Shown here one piece after another: positions 1 through 7,708 of a stretch of DNA of 64,000 nucleotides. The notes under the pieces are model-generated. The model was not told where the DNA came from. It did no database searches and saw only the letters and a list, made by a program, of their open reading frames with translations. The translations under genes were made by a program, and so were the position numbers. The stretch is from Brevundimonas goettingensis. Its GTDB lineage: Bacteria > Pseudomonadota > Alphaproteobacteria > Caulobacterales > Caulobacteraceae. Position 1 is the first letter of the stretch. The number at the start of each line of letters is the position of its first letter. The DNA lies in the NCBI RefSeq assembly GCF_017487405.1, contig NZ_CP062222.1, positions 1,845,001 to 1,909,000 of the forward strand, read 5' to 3'.

Positions 1-27
1 AGGTCGCCAGACCGAGACCTACGCCTG

Positions 28-2709
28 ATGAAATCCCGCCAACGGCCGCCGCTCAATCTCCCCGAACCCGCGATCGAGGACCCCGCGACGACGCCCGGCG
101 AACCCGCGATCGAGGCTGAGGCGCAAGCCGACGATCAGACCGGGATGCAGGATGAGGCCCTCTTCGCCGAAGAGGTCCCGGTCGAGGCCGAGGCTCCGCT
201 GGTGATCGACCGCCCCATCTCCGAACGTCGCCGCCGTCGCCTGCTGGAAGAGCAGCGCCAGGCCGAGCTGCGCGCCGCCGCCCGCGCCGAGACCCTGGCA
301 GCCCGCGCCCGCGTCGCCGAAGACTCCCTGCCGCCCCTGCCCGACTTCGCCCTCCCTGAAGAGGCTGAAGCCCCCGACGCCGTCGTCACCCCCGACTTCG
401 CGCCCGCGCCCTTCGCCGAGAGCGCGGAAGCCCCGCCAGCGACCGTCGCCAGTCCGCCCGCGCCGCGCGCTGAGACCGACGCCGAGACCCCGACGACCGC
501 GGCGACCATGACGCGCCTGTTCGAGGCCGCGCCCTCGGGCCGCTACGCCTATCTGCTGGCCGGGGTCGCCTCGGCCCTGTGGATCGGCGGCGTAGCCTCC
601 TGGGCCGCCTTCGAGGTGGGTTCGGGCGCGGCGGCGCTCGATCCCCTGCGTCTGGCCCTCTACGCCCTGATCGCCCTGGCCCCGGCCGGTCTGGCCGTCA
701 TGCTGGCCCACGCCGTGCGCCAGGGCGCTGGCCTGGCCGCCGAGACCCGCCGCGCGCGCGGCCTGGCCGAGGCCCTTGTGGCGCCCACCGCCCTCGCCGC
801 CCAGCAGACCGGTCAGGTCCTGCTGACCCTGCGCAACGACATCGATCAGGCGGCTCTGGCCGCCGAGCGCGCCCGCAACGACATGGCCCTGTTGCGGGAG
901 GTGCTCGTGCAGGAAACCAACCGCCTGAACGAGGCCGCCGAGACCGCCGGCAGGACCGCGCGCCGCCTGTCCGAACAGCTGGGCCGCGAGCGTGAGGGCA
1001 TGCAGACCCTCGGCCTGCAGCTCGACACCCAGTCCGCCGGGGTGCTGGACGCGGTCGAGCGCCAGTCGCGCATGATCGTCGACGCCTCCGACCTGGCCCA
1101 GACCCAGCTGCGCGAGGCCGAGGCCGCCCTCGCCGCCCGCGCCGCCGACCTGGCCGCCGCCGCCGGTGAGGCCCAGGACGCCGCCCGTCTGGCCGCCGAC
1201 GACCTGGCCCGCCAGACCCTGCGTCTCGAGAACACCGGCGCCGGCGTCGCCGAACAGATCCAGTCGGTCGAGGAAGGCCTCGGCCAGCAGCGCGCCGCCC
1301 TGGTCACCGCCGCCTACGCCCTGCGCACCGATCAGGAGGACTTTTCCGCCCAGGTCGAGAGCCAGCGCGCCCAGCTGACCGAACAGCTCGACGCCGCTCG
1401 CACCGCCCACGGCGACCTCGGCGAGACCTCGGTCAAATCGGCCGAGTCGATCAAGGATCTGGTCGAGGCCGCTACCGACCAGTTCCGCGCCCTCATCGAC
1501 ATGTCCCAGCGCGAGGCCGACGGTTTCGACGCCGCCACCAAGGTCTCGCTGGACCGGTTCGAAGCGCTCGCCGCCGAGGCGCGCGACACCCTGGTCGAGG
1601 AAACCCGCCGGGCCCTGGCCGCTCTTACTGCGACCGCGGAGGACAGCCGCATCGCCGCCGCCGACGCCGCCGCCCAGGCCCAGATCCGCGCCGACCGGCT
1701 CGGCGAGGCCCTGTTCGACGCCGCCCAGAAGGCCGACAACGCCGCCGACAGCCGTATCGAGGGCGCCCGCCGCATCGTCAATGAAACCGCCGCGATGGTC
1801 GATCAGGCCGGCGTCAATGCGATCGAGAAGCTCGAACGCACCATGGACCGGATGATCAAGGCCCTCGGCGAAGTCGACGCCACGATAACCGATCTTGACG
1901 AGCGGGCCGCGCGCCTGCCCGAGGAGGCCCGCGCCCGCGCCGAGGACGTCCGCGCCACGGTCGAAGAAGGTCTGGCCGCCTTGGCCGCCGCCTCGCGCAA
2001 GGCCGCCGAGGACACCGAAGCTCTCGACGTCGGCTTCCAGGAGCGTGTCCGCCGCAACTACGACATGCTGACTGAGGCCGTCCGCCTGATGGGCGTGGTC
2101 TCGGGCGAGCCGTCGAGTTCGCGCCGCCGCGAGCCCGCCCCCGCGCCGGAGGCACGCCCTTCGGCGGCGGACGACCGCGGCTTCGGCCTGCGCGGCCGCC
2201 TGCGTCTGGAGCCGACGGAAGAGGCCACGCGCCGCCAGCCCCCGCCGCCTTCTCAGGCGCCCGCCCTCGACTGGGCCGATCTGGTCAATGACGGCGCCAG
2301 CCCGCCGCCCTCCGAGCCGATGGACCTCGACCAGCCGATCATGCCGTCGGACGCCGACGCCATGTCGGACCGGATCACCGCCGCCATCCGCCGCATGGGT
2401 GTCGACCCCAACGCCCTCCTGCCCCGCTCGCGCGTGGAAGAGGCAGCCGAGGCCTTCGCCGGGCGCGATCCCGACCGGGCGCGCCAGATCGTCCGCCGCG
2501 TCGCCCCGGCCGCCGTCCGCAGCGTCTCGCGCCGGGTGATGAGCGATCCCGAGTTGAAGTCCGACGCCGAACGCTATGTCCGGGCCTATGCGCAGAAGCT
2601 GGCCGGCGCCGCCCGTTCCGGCGATGCGCCGGGCGTGCTGTCCTCGCTCGCGACCGATGCGGGCCGGGCCTTCATGCTGCTGGACGCCGCCGTCGGCGAC
2701 CTCGGCTAA
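28..2709 (+). CDS. tipN: TipN-like polar marker protein (membrane-anchored coiled coil)
   Basis: The 893-residue product has an acidic, proline/alanine-rich N-terminal cytoplasmic stretch (about 1-165), two hydrophobic segments (about 173-195 and 208-228) and then a very long alanine/arginine/glutamate-rich coiled coil to about residue 690. A proline-rich linker and a conserved C-terminal globular region (about 770-893) follow. This order and length match TipN of Caulobacter, which is known to mark the new pole after division and to orient flagellum placement and ParA-driven chromosome segregation. The call rests on architecture, length and the likely lineage, because coiled coils diverge fast. 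A generic methyl-accepting or RmuC-like coiled-coil protein is the alternative, but no signalling hairpin or nuclease motif is visible. The ATG start at 28 is the first available; the upstream gene lies outside the window. Confidence 0.65.
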   Translation: MKSRQRPPLNLPEPAIEDPATTPGEPAIEAEAQADDQTGMQDEALFAEEVPVEAEAPLVIDRPISERRRRRLLEEQRQAELRAAARAETLAARARVAEDSLPPLPDFALPEEAEAPDAVVTPDFAPAPFAESAEAPPATVASPPAPRAETDAETPTTAATMTRLFEAAPSGRYAYLLAGVASALWIGGVASWAAFEVGSGAAALDPLRLALYALIALAPAGLAVMLAHAVRQGAGLAAETRRARGLAEALVAPTALAAQQTGQVLLTLRNDIDQAALAAERARNDMALLREVLVQETNRLNEAAETAGRTARRLSEQLGREREGMQTLGLQLDTQSAGVLDAVERQSRMIVDASDLAQTQLREAEAALAARAADLAAAAGEAQDAARLAADDLARQTLRLENTGAGVAEQIQSVEEGLGQQRAALVTAAYALRTDQEDFSAQVESQRAQLTEQLDAARTAHGDLGETSVKSAESIKDLVEAATDQFRALIDMSQREADGFDAATKVSLDRFEALAAEARDTLVEETRRALAALTATAEDSRIAAADAAAQAQIRADRLGEALFDAAQKADNAADSRIEGARRIVNETAAMVDQAGVNAIEKLERTMDRMIKALGEVDATITDLDERAARLPEEARARAEDVRATVEEGLAALAAASRKAAEDTEALDVGFQERVRRNYDMLTEAVRLMGVVSGEPSSSRRREPAPAPEARPSAADDRGFGLRGRLRLEPTEEATRRQPPPPSQAPALDWADLVNDGASPPPSEPMDLDQPIMPSDADAMSDRITAAIRRMGVDPNALLPRSRVEEAAEAFAGRDPDRARQIVRRVAPAAVRSVSRRVMSDPELKSDAERYVRAYAQKLAGAARSGDAPGVLSSLATDAGRAFMLLDAAVGDLG

Positions 2710-2750
2710 GGTTCGCGCGACAGGGGAAGACTGGCGTTATTAAGGGAAGT

Positions 2751-3452
2751 GTGTCCGAAATCCGGCGCATTACACTTGACGACATACCCCTGATGGCGAC
2801 ACCTGAGGCCTGCCTGTCACGTCACTGTCACACATGCCAAGCAGGACCCATGCTCGACCTCCACGCAGAGAAACAGCCCGACCGCAGGCCGGCGATCGTG
2901 ATCTGCGCCTGGGATCCGGACGAGGCCGGCTGGGACCCGGTCGAGGACCTGTCGGGCCAGCCCTGGAATCCGACTGGCGCCCGCACCGTCGCCATTCCGG
3001 CCGAAGATCCCGAACAACTGGTCGCGACCCTGAGCCACAGCCTGCGCGATCCCTCGTGCCGCGCCATCCTGCTGGTCGGCCGCACGCACAAGACGGGCGG
3101 CTTCCGCGTCCAGATGCGGGCCGAGAACCGCGCCTTGGGCGCCGACGGCGCGAAACTGACCCACACCGGCCCGGCCATGGCTCGCGCCACTGCGCCCGTC
3201 GCCGACATCGTCCGGGCCCTGAACGCCGCGGGCCTGAACGCCGACGCCAGTTCCGACGGCGAGCATGATGTGGGCAGTTTCCTGCTCTACAGCATCCTGA
3301 CCGCCCTGCCCGATGACGCTGACGTCCCGGCCATCGGCCTGCTGCGCGCGCCGATGGATATCCCGGACGAGACGGTGCAAAAGGGCGTCAAGGCCGCCGC
3401 CGCCGCCATGGCCCGCAGCCTCGCCCCCCTGCCCAGAGCTCGCCCGAACTAA
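2751..3452 (+). CDS. Peptidase C15 (pyroglutamyl peptidase)-like protein, catalytic Cys apparently lost
   Basis: The 233-residue product follows the general plan of peptidase C15. A short beta strand leads to a WDPDEAGWDPVEDL stretch where the family has GFEPFGG. An APVADIVRALNAAGL segment aligns with the stretch before the active-site cysteine, followed by SSDGEHDVGSFLLY, where active members have a sequence like SxxAGxYLCN. The cysteine position reads Leu or Tyr here, so peptidase activity is unlikely. The C-terminal segment GLLRAPMDIPDE resembles the region that carries the catalytic His in true members, but no His is visible. The start is uncertain: GTG 2751 has a purine run directly against it, and ATG 2793 or ATG 2850 are in frame. 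It lies 41 bases after tipN and may be co-transcribed. Its function is unknown. Confidence 0.6.
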   Translation: MSEIRRITLDDIPLMATPEACLSRHCHTCQAGPMLDLHAEKQPDRRPAIVICAWDPDEAGWDPVEDLSGQPWNPTGARTVAIPAEDPEQLVATLSHSLRDPSCRAILLVGRTHKTGGFRVQMRAENRALGADGAKLTHTGPAMARATAPVADIVRALNAAGLNADASSDGEHDVGSFLLYSILTALPDDADVPAIGLLRAPMDIPDETVQKGVKAAAAAMARSLAPLPRARPN

Positions 3453-3459
3453 GCTCGCC

Positions 3460-4671
3460 TCAGCCAGGCCTTAGCCGACGCCCCAGGCTGAACGCCGCCA
3501 CGCACCCGACCGCGGCCATCGCCGTCATGGCGAGATAGCCCTTCACCCCGAAGGCGTCGTACAGCGGCCCCGCCGCCAGGGTCGCCAGCCCGATCAGAAC
3601 CCCGGCCGACAGCACCGAACTCAGGGTCTGGGCCACCGTCTGGCTGCCCGGCGGGCTCAGCCGCTCGACCAACTGGACGCCAGCCAGATAGGTCGCGGCG
3701 AAGCTCAGGGCGTGCAGGGTCTGCAGGGGCCACAGCAGCCACAGCGGCGGCGCAAAGGCCAGGGCCGTCCAGCGGAGCATCGCCGCCCCCGCGCCCACTG
3801 CAAGCACCGTCAGCGGCCCGATCCCCGCCTTGCGCCGCCACGGCTCGCCCCACCACATGAAGCCGATCTCGACCACGACCGACGCGGCCCACAGCAGGCC
3901 GGTCATGTTCTCGGGGATGCCCTGCGCCTTCCAGGCGATGGCCGAGAAGCCGTAGTAGAAGGCATGGGCCGCCTGGACGCAGCCGACGGCGAAGATGGCG
4001 GTCATGAAGGTCCGGTTCCGGAGCAACAGCCCCATACCCGCGAAACGGGCCCACCCCTTCGGCGACTCCGCCTCCCCGACCAGCGTGTCGGCGACGGGTT
4101 CGGCCGGCAGGACCCAGCGCGCGCAGACGGCCATGGCGATCCCCGCGCCGACGCACCAGACCAGCACCACATCGACCGGCGCCTTCACCAGCAGCGCGCC
4201 CATCAGCACATTGGCCCCGACGAAAGACGCCGAGCCGAACCCTCTGGGGACCGAGAAGGTGAAGCCCGCCCGCCTGGCCAGCCTCAGGGTCATGACGTCG
4301 CTCAGCGGAATGATCGACCCGAACGCCGTCGCCGCCACGAACCACAGCGGCGCCCACAGCCAGAAGCCCTCGACCAGCCCCGTCGCGGCATAGGCGGCGG
4401 CCGAGATCAGGGCCAGGAAGGCGATGGCCGTCCTGCGATACCGAAAACCGTCGGCCCACAGGGCGATCGCCGGGCCGGTGACCAGCCGCCCCAACATCGG
4501 CGCGGCGAACAGGGCGCCGATCTCGGCCCCGTCCAGCCCATGGGCGTGGAACCACAGCCCCGCGAACGGGAGGCTGACCCCGTTGGCCCCGAACAGCAGC
4601 ACATACTGAAGCCCCATCCGCCAAGCGGAGCCAGCAGGGGGTGGCGGCAAAGACTCAGAGGCGGAATTCAT
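3460..4671 (-). CDS. MFS transporter, HcaT/phenylpropionate-permease-like
   Basis: The 403-residue product has about twelve hydrophobic segments and the signature of the small MFS_1-like family that includes HcaT. An early LLFGANGVSLPFAGLWFHAHG helix pair leads to a GLDGAEIGALFAAPMLGRLV loop and a charged DGFRYRR loop between helices 2 and 3. Such proteins sit in the inner membrane and are thought to move small organic acids or nucleosides, but the substrate cannot be read from sequence. The gene is convergent with the C15-like gene (7 bases apart) and divergent from the DUF423 gene. The start at the ATG ending at 4671 leaves a short, proline-rich cytoplasmic N-terminus before helix 1. Confidence 0.8.
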   Translation of the reverse strand: MNSASESLPPPPAGSAWRMGLQYVLLFGANGVSLPFAGLWFHAHGLDGAEIGALFAAPMLGRLVTGPAIALWADGFRYRRTAIAFLALISAAAYAATGLVEGFWLWAPLWFVAATAFGSIIPLSDVMTLRLARRAGFTFSVPRGFGSASFVGANVLMGALLVKAPVDVVLVWCVGAGIAMAVCARWVLPAEPVADTLVGEAESPKGWARFAGMGLLLRNRTFMTAIFAVGCVQAAHAFYYGFSAIAWKAQGIPENMTGLLWAASVVVEIGFMWWGEPWRRKAGIGPLTVLAVGAGAAMLRWTALAFAPPLWLLWPLQTLHALSFAATYLAGVQLVERLSPPGSQTVAQTLSSVLSAGVLIGLATLAAGPLYDAFGVKGYLAMTAMAAVGCVAAFSLGRRLRPG

Positions 4672-4718
4672 GCGCCCCGATAGCAGACGTCGGGCCGCCT
4701 GTGGTCTAGCGTGGGTTC

Positions 4719-5084
4719 ATGACATTGAATCGCAACCTCGTCGTCTACGCCGCCTTCAATGGGGCCATGGCCGTGCTGGTCGGCGCCTTCGCCGCCCACG
4801 GCGCCGGCCCGGCGGTCAAGACCCTGCTCACCACCGGCGCCCACTACCAGCTAGTCCACGCCGTCCTGGCCGTCGCCTGCGCGATATGGGGCGAAAAGCT
4901 CGCCGTCATCGGCGGCTGGCTGGCTGCGACCGGCGGTCTGGTCTTCTGCCTGGCGTTGGCCTTCATCGCCCTGCTCAGCATGAAGGCCATGGGCGCGGTC
5001 GCCCCGATCGGCGGTGTTCTGATGATTGCGGGTTGGCTTTTGCTCGCCTTTGCCGCATTGCGGAAGACGTCTTCCAACGCCTGA
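4719..5084 (+). CDS. DUF423 family small membrane protein (YgdD-like)
   Basis: The 121-residue product has four predicted membrane helices and the DUF423 signature, an N-terminal GAFAAHG motif followed by YQLVHAVLAV. The family is widespread, inner-membrane and of unknown function. The ATG at 4719 is the first in frame and keeps a short N-terminus before helix 1. The gene is 30 bases upstream of the proline iminopeptidase gene on the same strand, so the two may be co-transcribed. Nothing is unusual in length or composition. Confidence 0.88.
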   Translation: MTLNRNLVVYAAFNGAMAVLVGAFAAHGAGPAVKTLLTTGAHYQLVHAVLAVACAIWGEKLAVIGGWLAATGGLVFCLALAFIALLSMKAMGAVAPIGGVLMIAGWLLLAFAALRKTSSNA

Positions 5085-5114
5085 AATCGTAGAACCGAAA
5101 GCGTTTTTCTCCCG

Positions 5115-6089
5115 ATGGCCTTCACGATCCCCGACGCTCCCCGACGCGACCTCTATCCGGAGATCGAGCCCTTCGCCTCGGGCTGGATGAGCACGGGGAC
5201 CGAGCACGAAATCTATTACGAGGAATGCGGCAACCCGCAGGGCAAGCCGGTCGTCGTCCTGCACGGCGGCCCCGGCGGGGCGGTCAATCCGGGCATGCGC
5301 CGCTACTTCGACCCGGCCAAATACCGCATCGTCCTGTTCGACCAGCGCGGCTGCGGCAAGTCGCGCCCCAACGCCTCGCTCGAGGACAACACCACCTGGA
5401 CCCTGATCGAGGACATCGAGCGCCTGCGCGAACGCTGCGGCATCGAGAAGTGGTCGGTGTTCGGCGGCTCCTGGGGCTCCACCCTGTCGATGGCCTATGC
5501 CATCACTCATCCGGAACGGGTCGAAAGCCTGATCCTGCGCGGCATCTTCCTGCTGACGAAGAAGGAGCTGCACTGGTTCTACCAGGACGGCGCCTCGATG
5601 ATCTTCCCGGATGCCTGGGAGCGGTTCGTGGCCCCCATTCCGGAGGCCGAGCGCGGCGACCTGATGAGCGCCTATTACAAACGCCTCACCGGCGACGACA
5701 AGGCCGAGCGCGAGGCCTGCGCCGTCGCCTGGTCCAGCTGGGAGGGCGAGACCGTCAGCGTCGAGGGCCCCTCGGCCCGCCCGGACAAGTTCGCCGAACC
5801 CGACTTCGCGCTCGCCTTCGCCCGCATCGAATGCTGGTACTTCGTCAACGGCGGCTTCTTCCCGTCGGAGAACTGGCTGATCGAGAACATCGGCCGCATC
5901 CGCCACATCCCCTGCTGGATCGCCCAGGGCCGCTTCGACGTGGTCACTCCGATCTCGGGCGCCTGGTCCCTGCACCGCGCCTGGCCCGAGGCGAAGCTGG
6001 ACATCGTCCCCGACGCCGGCCACGCCTCGTCCGAGCCCGGCATCATCGACAGCCTGATCCGCGCGACCGACTGGGCCTCGACGCTCTAG
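5115..6089 (+). CDS. pip: Proline iminopeptidase
   Basis: The 324-residue alpha/beta hydrolase is of family S33, which removes N-terminal proline from peptides in the cytoplasm. Visible signatures are the oxyanion-hole motif HGGPGG (about residue 52), the DQRGCGKSRP block, the nucleophile elbow GGSWGS (about 118) and a late Asp (GRFDVVTP) and His (DAGHASSEPG) completing the triad. Length and motif order are typical of the bacterial enzyme. Acidic residues in the cap domain fit substrate N-terminus recognition. It follows the DUF423 gene by 30 bases. The next gene begins 10 bases after its stop, so they probably share a transcript. Confidence 0.95.
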   Translation: MAFTIPDAPRRDLYPEIEPFASGWMSTGTEHEIYYEECGNPQGKPVVVLHGGPGGAVNPGMRRYFDPAKYRIVLFDQRGCGKSRPNASLEDNTTWTLIEDIERLRERCGIEKWSVFGGSWGSTLSMAYAITHPERVESLILRGIFLLTKKELHWFYQDGASMIFPDAWERFVAPIPEAERGDLMSAYYKRLTGDDKAEREACAVAWSSWEGETVSVEGPSARPDKFAEPDFALAFARIECWYFVNGGFFPSENWLIENIGRIRHIPCWIAQGRFDVVTPISGAWSLHRAWPEAKLDIVPDAGHASSEPGIIDSLIRATDWASTL

Positions 6090-6099
6090 GGATTGTTTG

Positions 6100-6549
6100 A
6101 TGGCCAAGCTGAAGGTCTTCACCTGGGCCGACGGCTTCCACGCCTTCACGGTCGCCGCGTCGTCGCGTCCCAAGGCCCTGGCCGCCTGGGGCATCGAACG
6201 TGACATCTTCAAGGACGGACTGGCGTCGGAAATCACCTCCGGCCCGGACCATGACGCCGCGCTCGAGGCGCCCGGAGAGGTCATCCAGCGCGGTCTGGCG
6301 ATCGACGTCGGCAAGATCAGCAAGGCCGCCAAGCCCCTGACGAAACCCGTCTCCAGCAAGGCGCGAGAAGCCGTGAAGGCGCTGGAAGCCGATCTTGAAA
6401 TCCTCGACCGCGATCAAACCGCCGAAGTCGCGGCGCTCGACCAGCGGCGCGCCGCCCTCGACGCCGAGGCGAAGGCTCTGGCGGCGTCCCAGGACAACGT
6501 GCGCAAGGCGCTGCTGGCCAAACTCAAGGCCGCCCGCGCGAAGCTCTAG
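6100..6549 (+). CDS. Hypothetical protein with C-terminal coiled coil
   Basis: The 149-residue protein has an N-terminal globular part (about 1-75) rich in aromatic residues (KVFTWADGFHAFTVAASSR) and a lysine/alanine/glutamate-rich helical C-terminal half with heptad-like spacing. Similar alphaproteobacterial proteins are sometimes loosely named TolA-like because of the helical region, but no TonB/TolA domain is visible. The ATG at 6100 is preferred to the TTG three bases earlier. It begins 10 bases after pip and ends one base before the convergent rodA stop. Function unknown. Confidence 0.75.
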   Translation: MAKLKVFTWADGFHAFTVAASSRPKALAAWGIERDIFKDGLASEITSGPDHDAALEAPGEVIQRGLAIDVGKISKAAKPLTKPVSSKAREAVKALEADLEILDRDQTAEVAALDQRRAALDAEAKALAASQDNVRKALLAKLKAARAKL

Positions 6550-6550
6550 A

Positions 6551-7708
6551 TCAGATCAGCCCGTGCCCCTTGGGCAGTTCGGCGTAGCGGTGAACCCGCG
6601 TGGCCATGACCAGGCCGAAGCCGATCATCACCGTCAGCATCACCGTACCGCCATAGGACAGCAGCGGCATGGGCACGCCCACGACCGGCGCCAGACCCAT
6701 CACCATCGCCCCGTTGATCAGAACATAGAGGGCAAAGGTCGAGGTCACCCCCGCCGTCGCCATCCGCCCGAAATGGCTGTGCGACAGTGAGGCGATGCGC
6801 AGGGCGATCAGGATGATGCCGGCATAGCAAAGCAGCAGGGTGATCGAGCCGACGAAGCCGAACTCCTCCGACACCGCCGCGAAGATGAAGTCGGTCTGTT
6901 TCTCGGGCAGGAATTCCAGCTGGCTCTGGCTGCCCAGGCCGAACCCCTTGCCCAGCAAGCCGCCGGAGCCGAGCGCGATCTTGGACTGGACGATGTGATA
7001 GCCGTTGCCGCTGGGATCGCCCTCGGGGTTGAGGAAGGTCAGGATCCGGTTGCGCTGATAATCGTGCATCCCGAACATGATGTAGGGCACCACCCCCGCC
7101 ACCGCCGCCGCGGCCGCCGCGGCGATCACCTTCCAGTCCAGACCGGCCATGAACATCATCGCAGCACCCGTCAGGCCGATCAGCATGGCCGTGCCGAGGT
7201 CAGGCTGGTGCGCGACAAGCAGGAAGGGGACGCCGATGATCCCGACCGGGAAGATCAGCTTCCAGCTGAATTTCGCGTCTTGGGCCGAGGCCCCGTGGTA
7301 CCAGCGCGCCAAGGCCAGAACGACGCCGATCTTCATGATCTCGGACGGCTGGATCCGGGTGAAACCGAGGTTCAGCCAGCGCGTGGCGCCCATGGCCGTA
7401 TAGCCCAGTCCCGGCACCTCGATCAGCATCAGCAACACCAGGGCCACGCCGTAGACGATGTAGGAGGCGCCGAACCAGATCCTCAGATTGACCATCGACA
7501 GGGCCAGCAGCACCACCAGAAGGCCGAAGAACCGGATCAAATGCTTGGCGGCCCAGGGCTCCCACGAACCGCCGGCGACCGAGAACAGCATGGCGCCGCC
7601 CGCGCCGGCGACGACGCACAGCAGGGCGATGAAACGCCAGTCGATCTCGCCGAACTTGGTCGAGATCCGGTCGCGTTCGCCGGGACGGGTCAGGGCGGAA
7701 GCGGTCAT
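6551..7708 (-). CDS. rodA: Rod shape-determining protein RodA (SEDS peptidoglycan glycosyltransferase)
   Basis: The 385-residue polytopic membrane protein of the SEDS family polymerises lipid II glycan chains during cell elongation together with PBP2. Family hallmarks are visible: a GLGYTAMGATRWLNLGF block, the QPSEIMKIG motif with its conserved Glu, HQPDLGTAML containing the catalytic Asp equivalent, and a C-terminal GVPMPLLSYGGT signature. About ten membrane helices are predicted. It is the last gene of the mreC-mreD-mrdA-rodA cluster, and its ATG overlaps the mrdA stop by four bases (ATGA), suggesting translational coupling with its partner PBP2. Confidence 0.96.
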   Translation of the reverse strand: MTASALTRPGERDRISTKFGEIDWRFIALLCVVAGAGGAMLFSVAGGSWEPWAAKHLIRFFGLLVVLLALSMVNLRIWFGASYIVYGVALVLLMLIEVPGLGYTAMGATRWLNLGFTRIQPSEIMKIGVVLALARWYHGASAQDAKFSWKLIFPVGIIGVPFLLVAHQPDLGTAMLIGLTGAAMMFMAGLDWKVIAAAAAAAVAGVVPYIMFGMHDYQRNRILTFLNPEGDPSGNGYHIVQSKIALGSGGLLGKGFGLGSQSQLEFLPEKQTDFIFAAVSEEFGFVGSITLLLCYAGIILIALRIASLSHSHFGRMATAGVTSTFALYVLINGAMVMGLAPVVGVPMPLLSYGGTVMLTVMIGFGLVMATRVHRYAELPKGHGLI

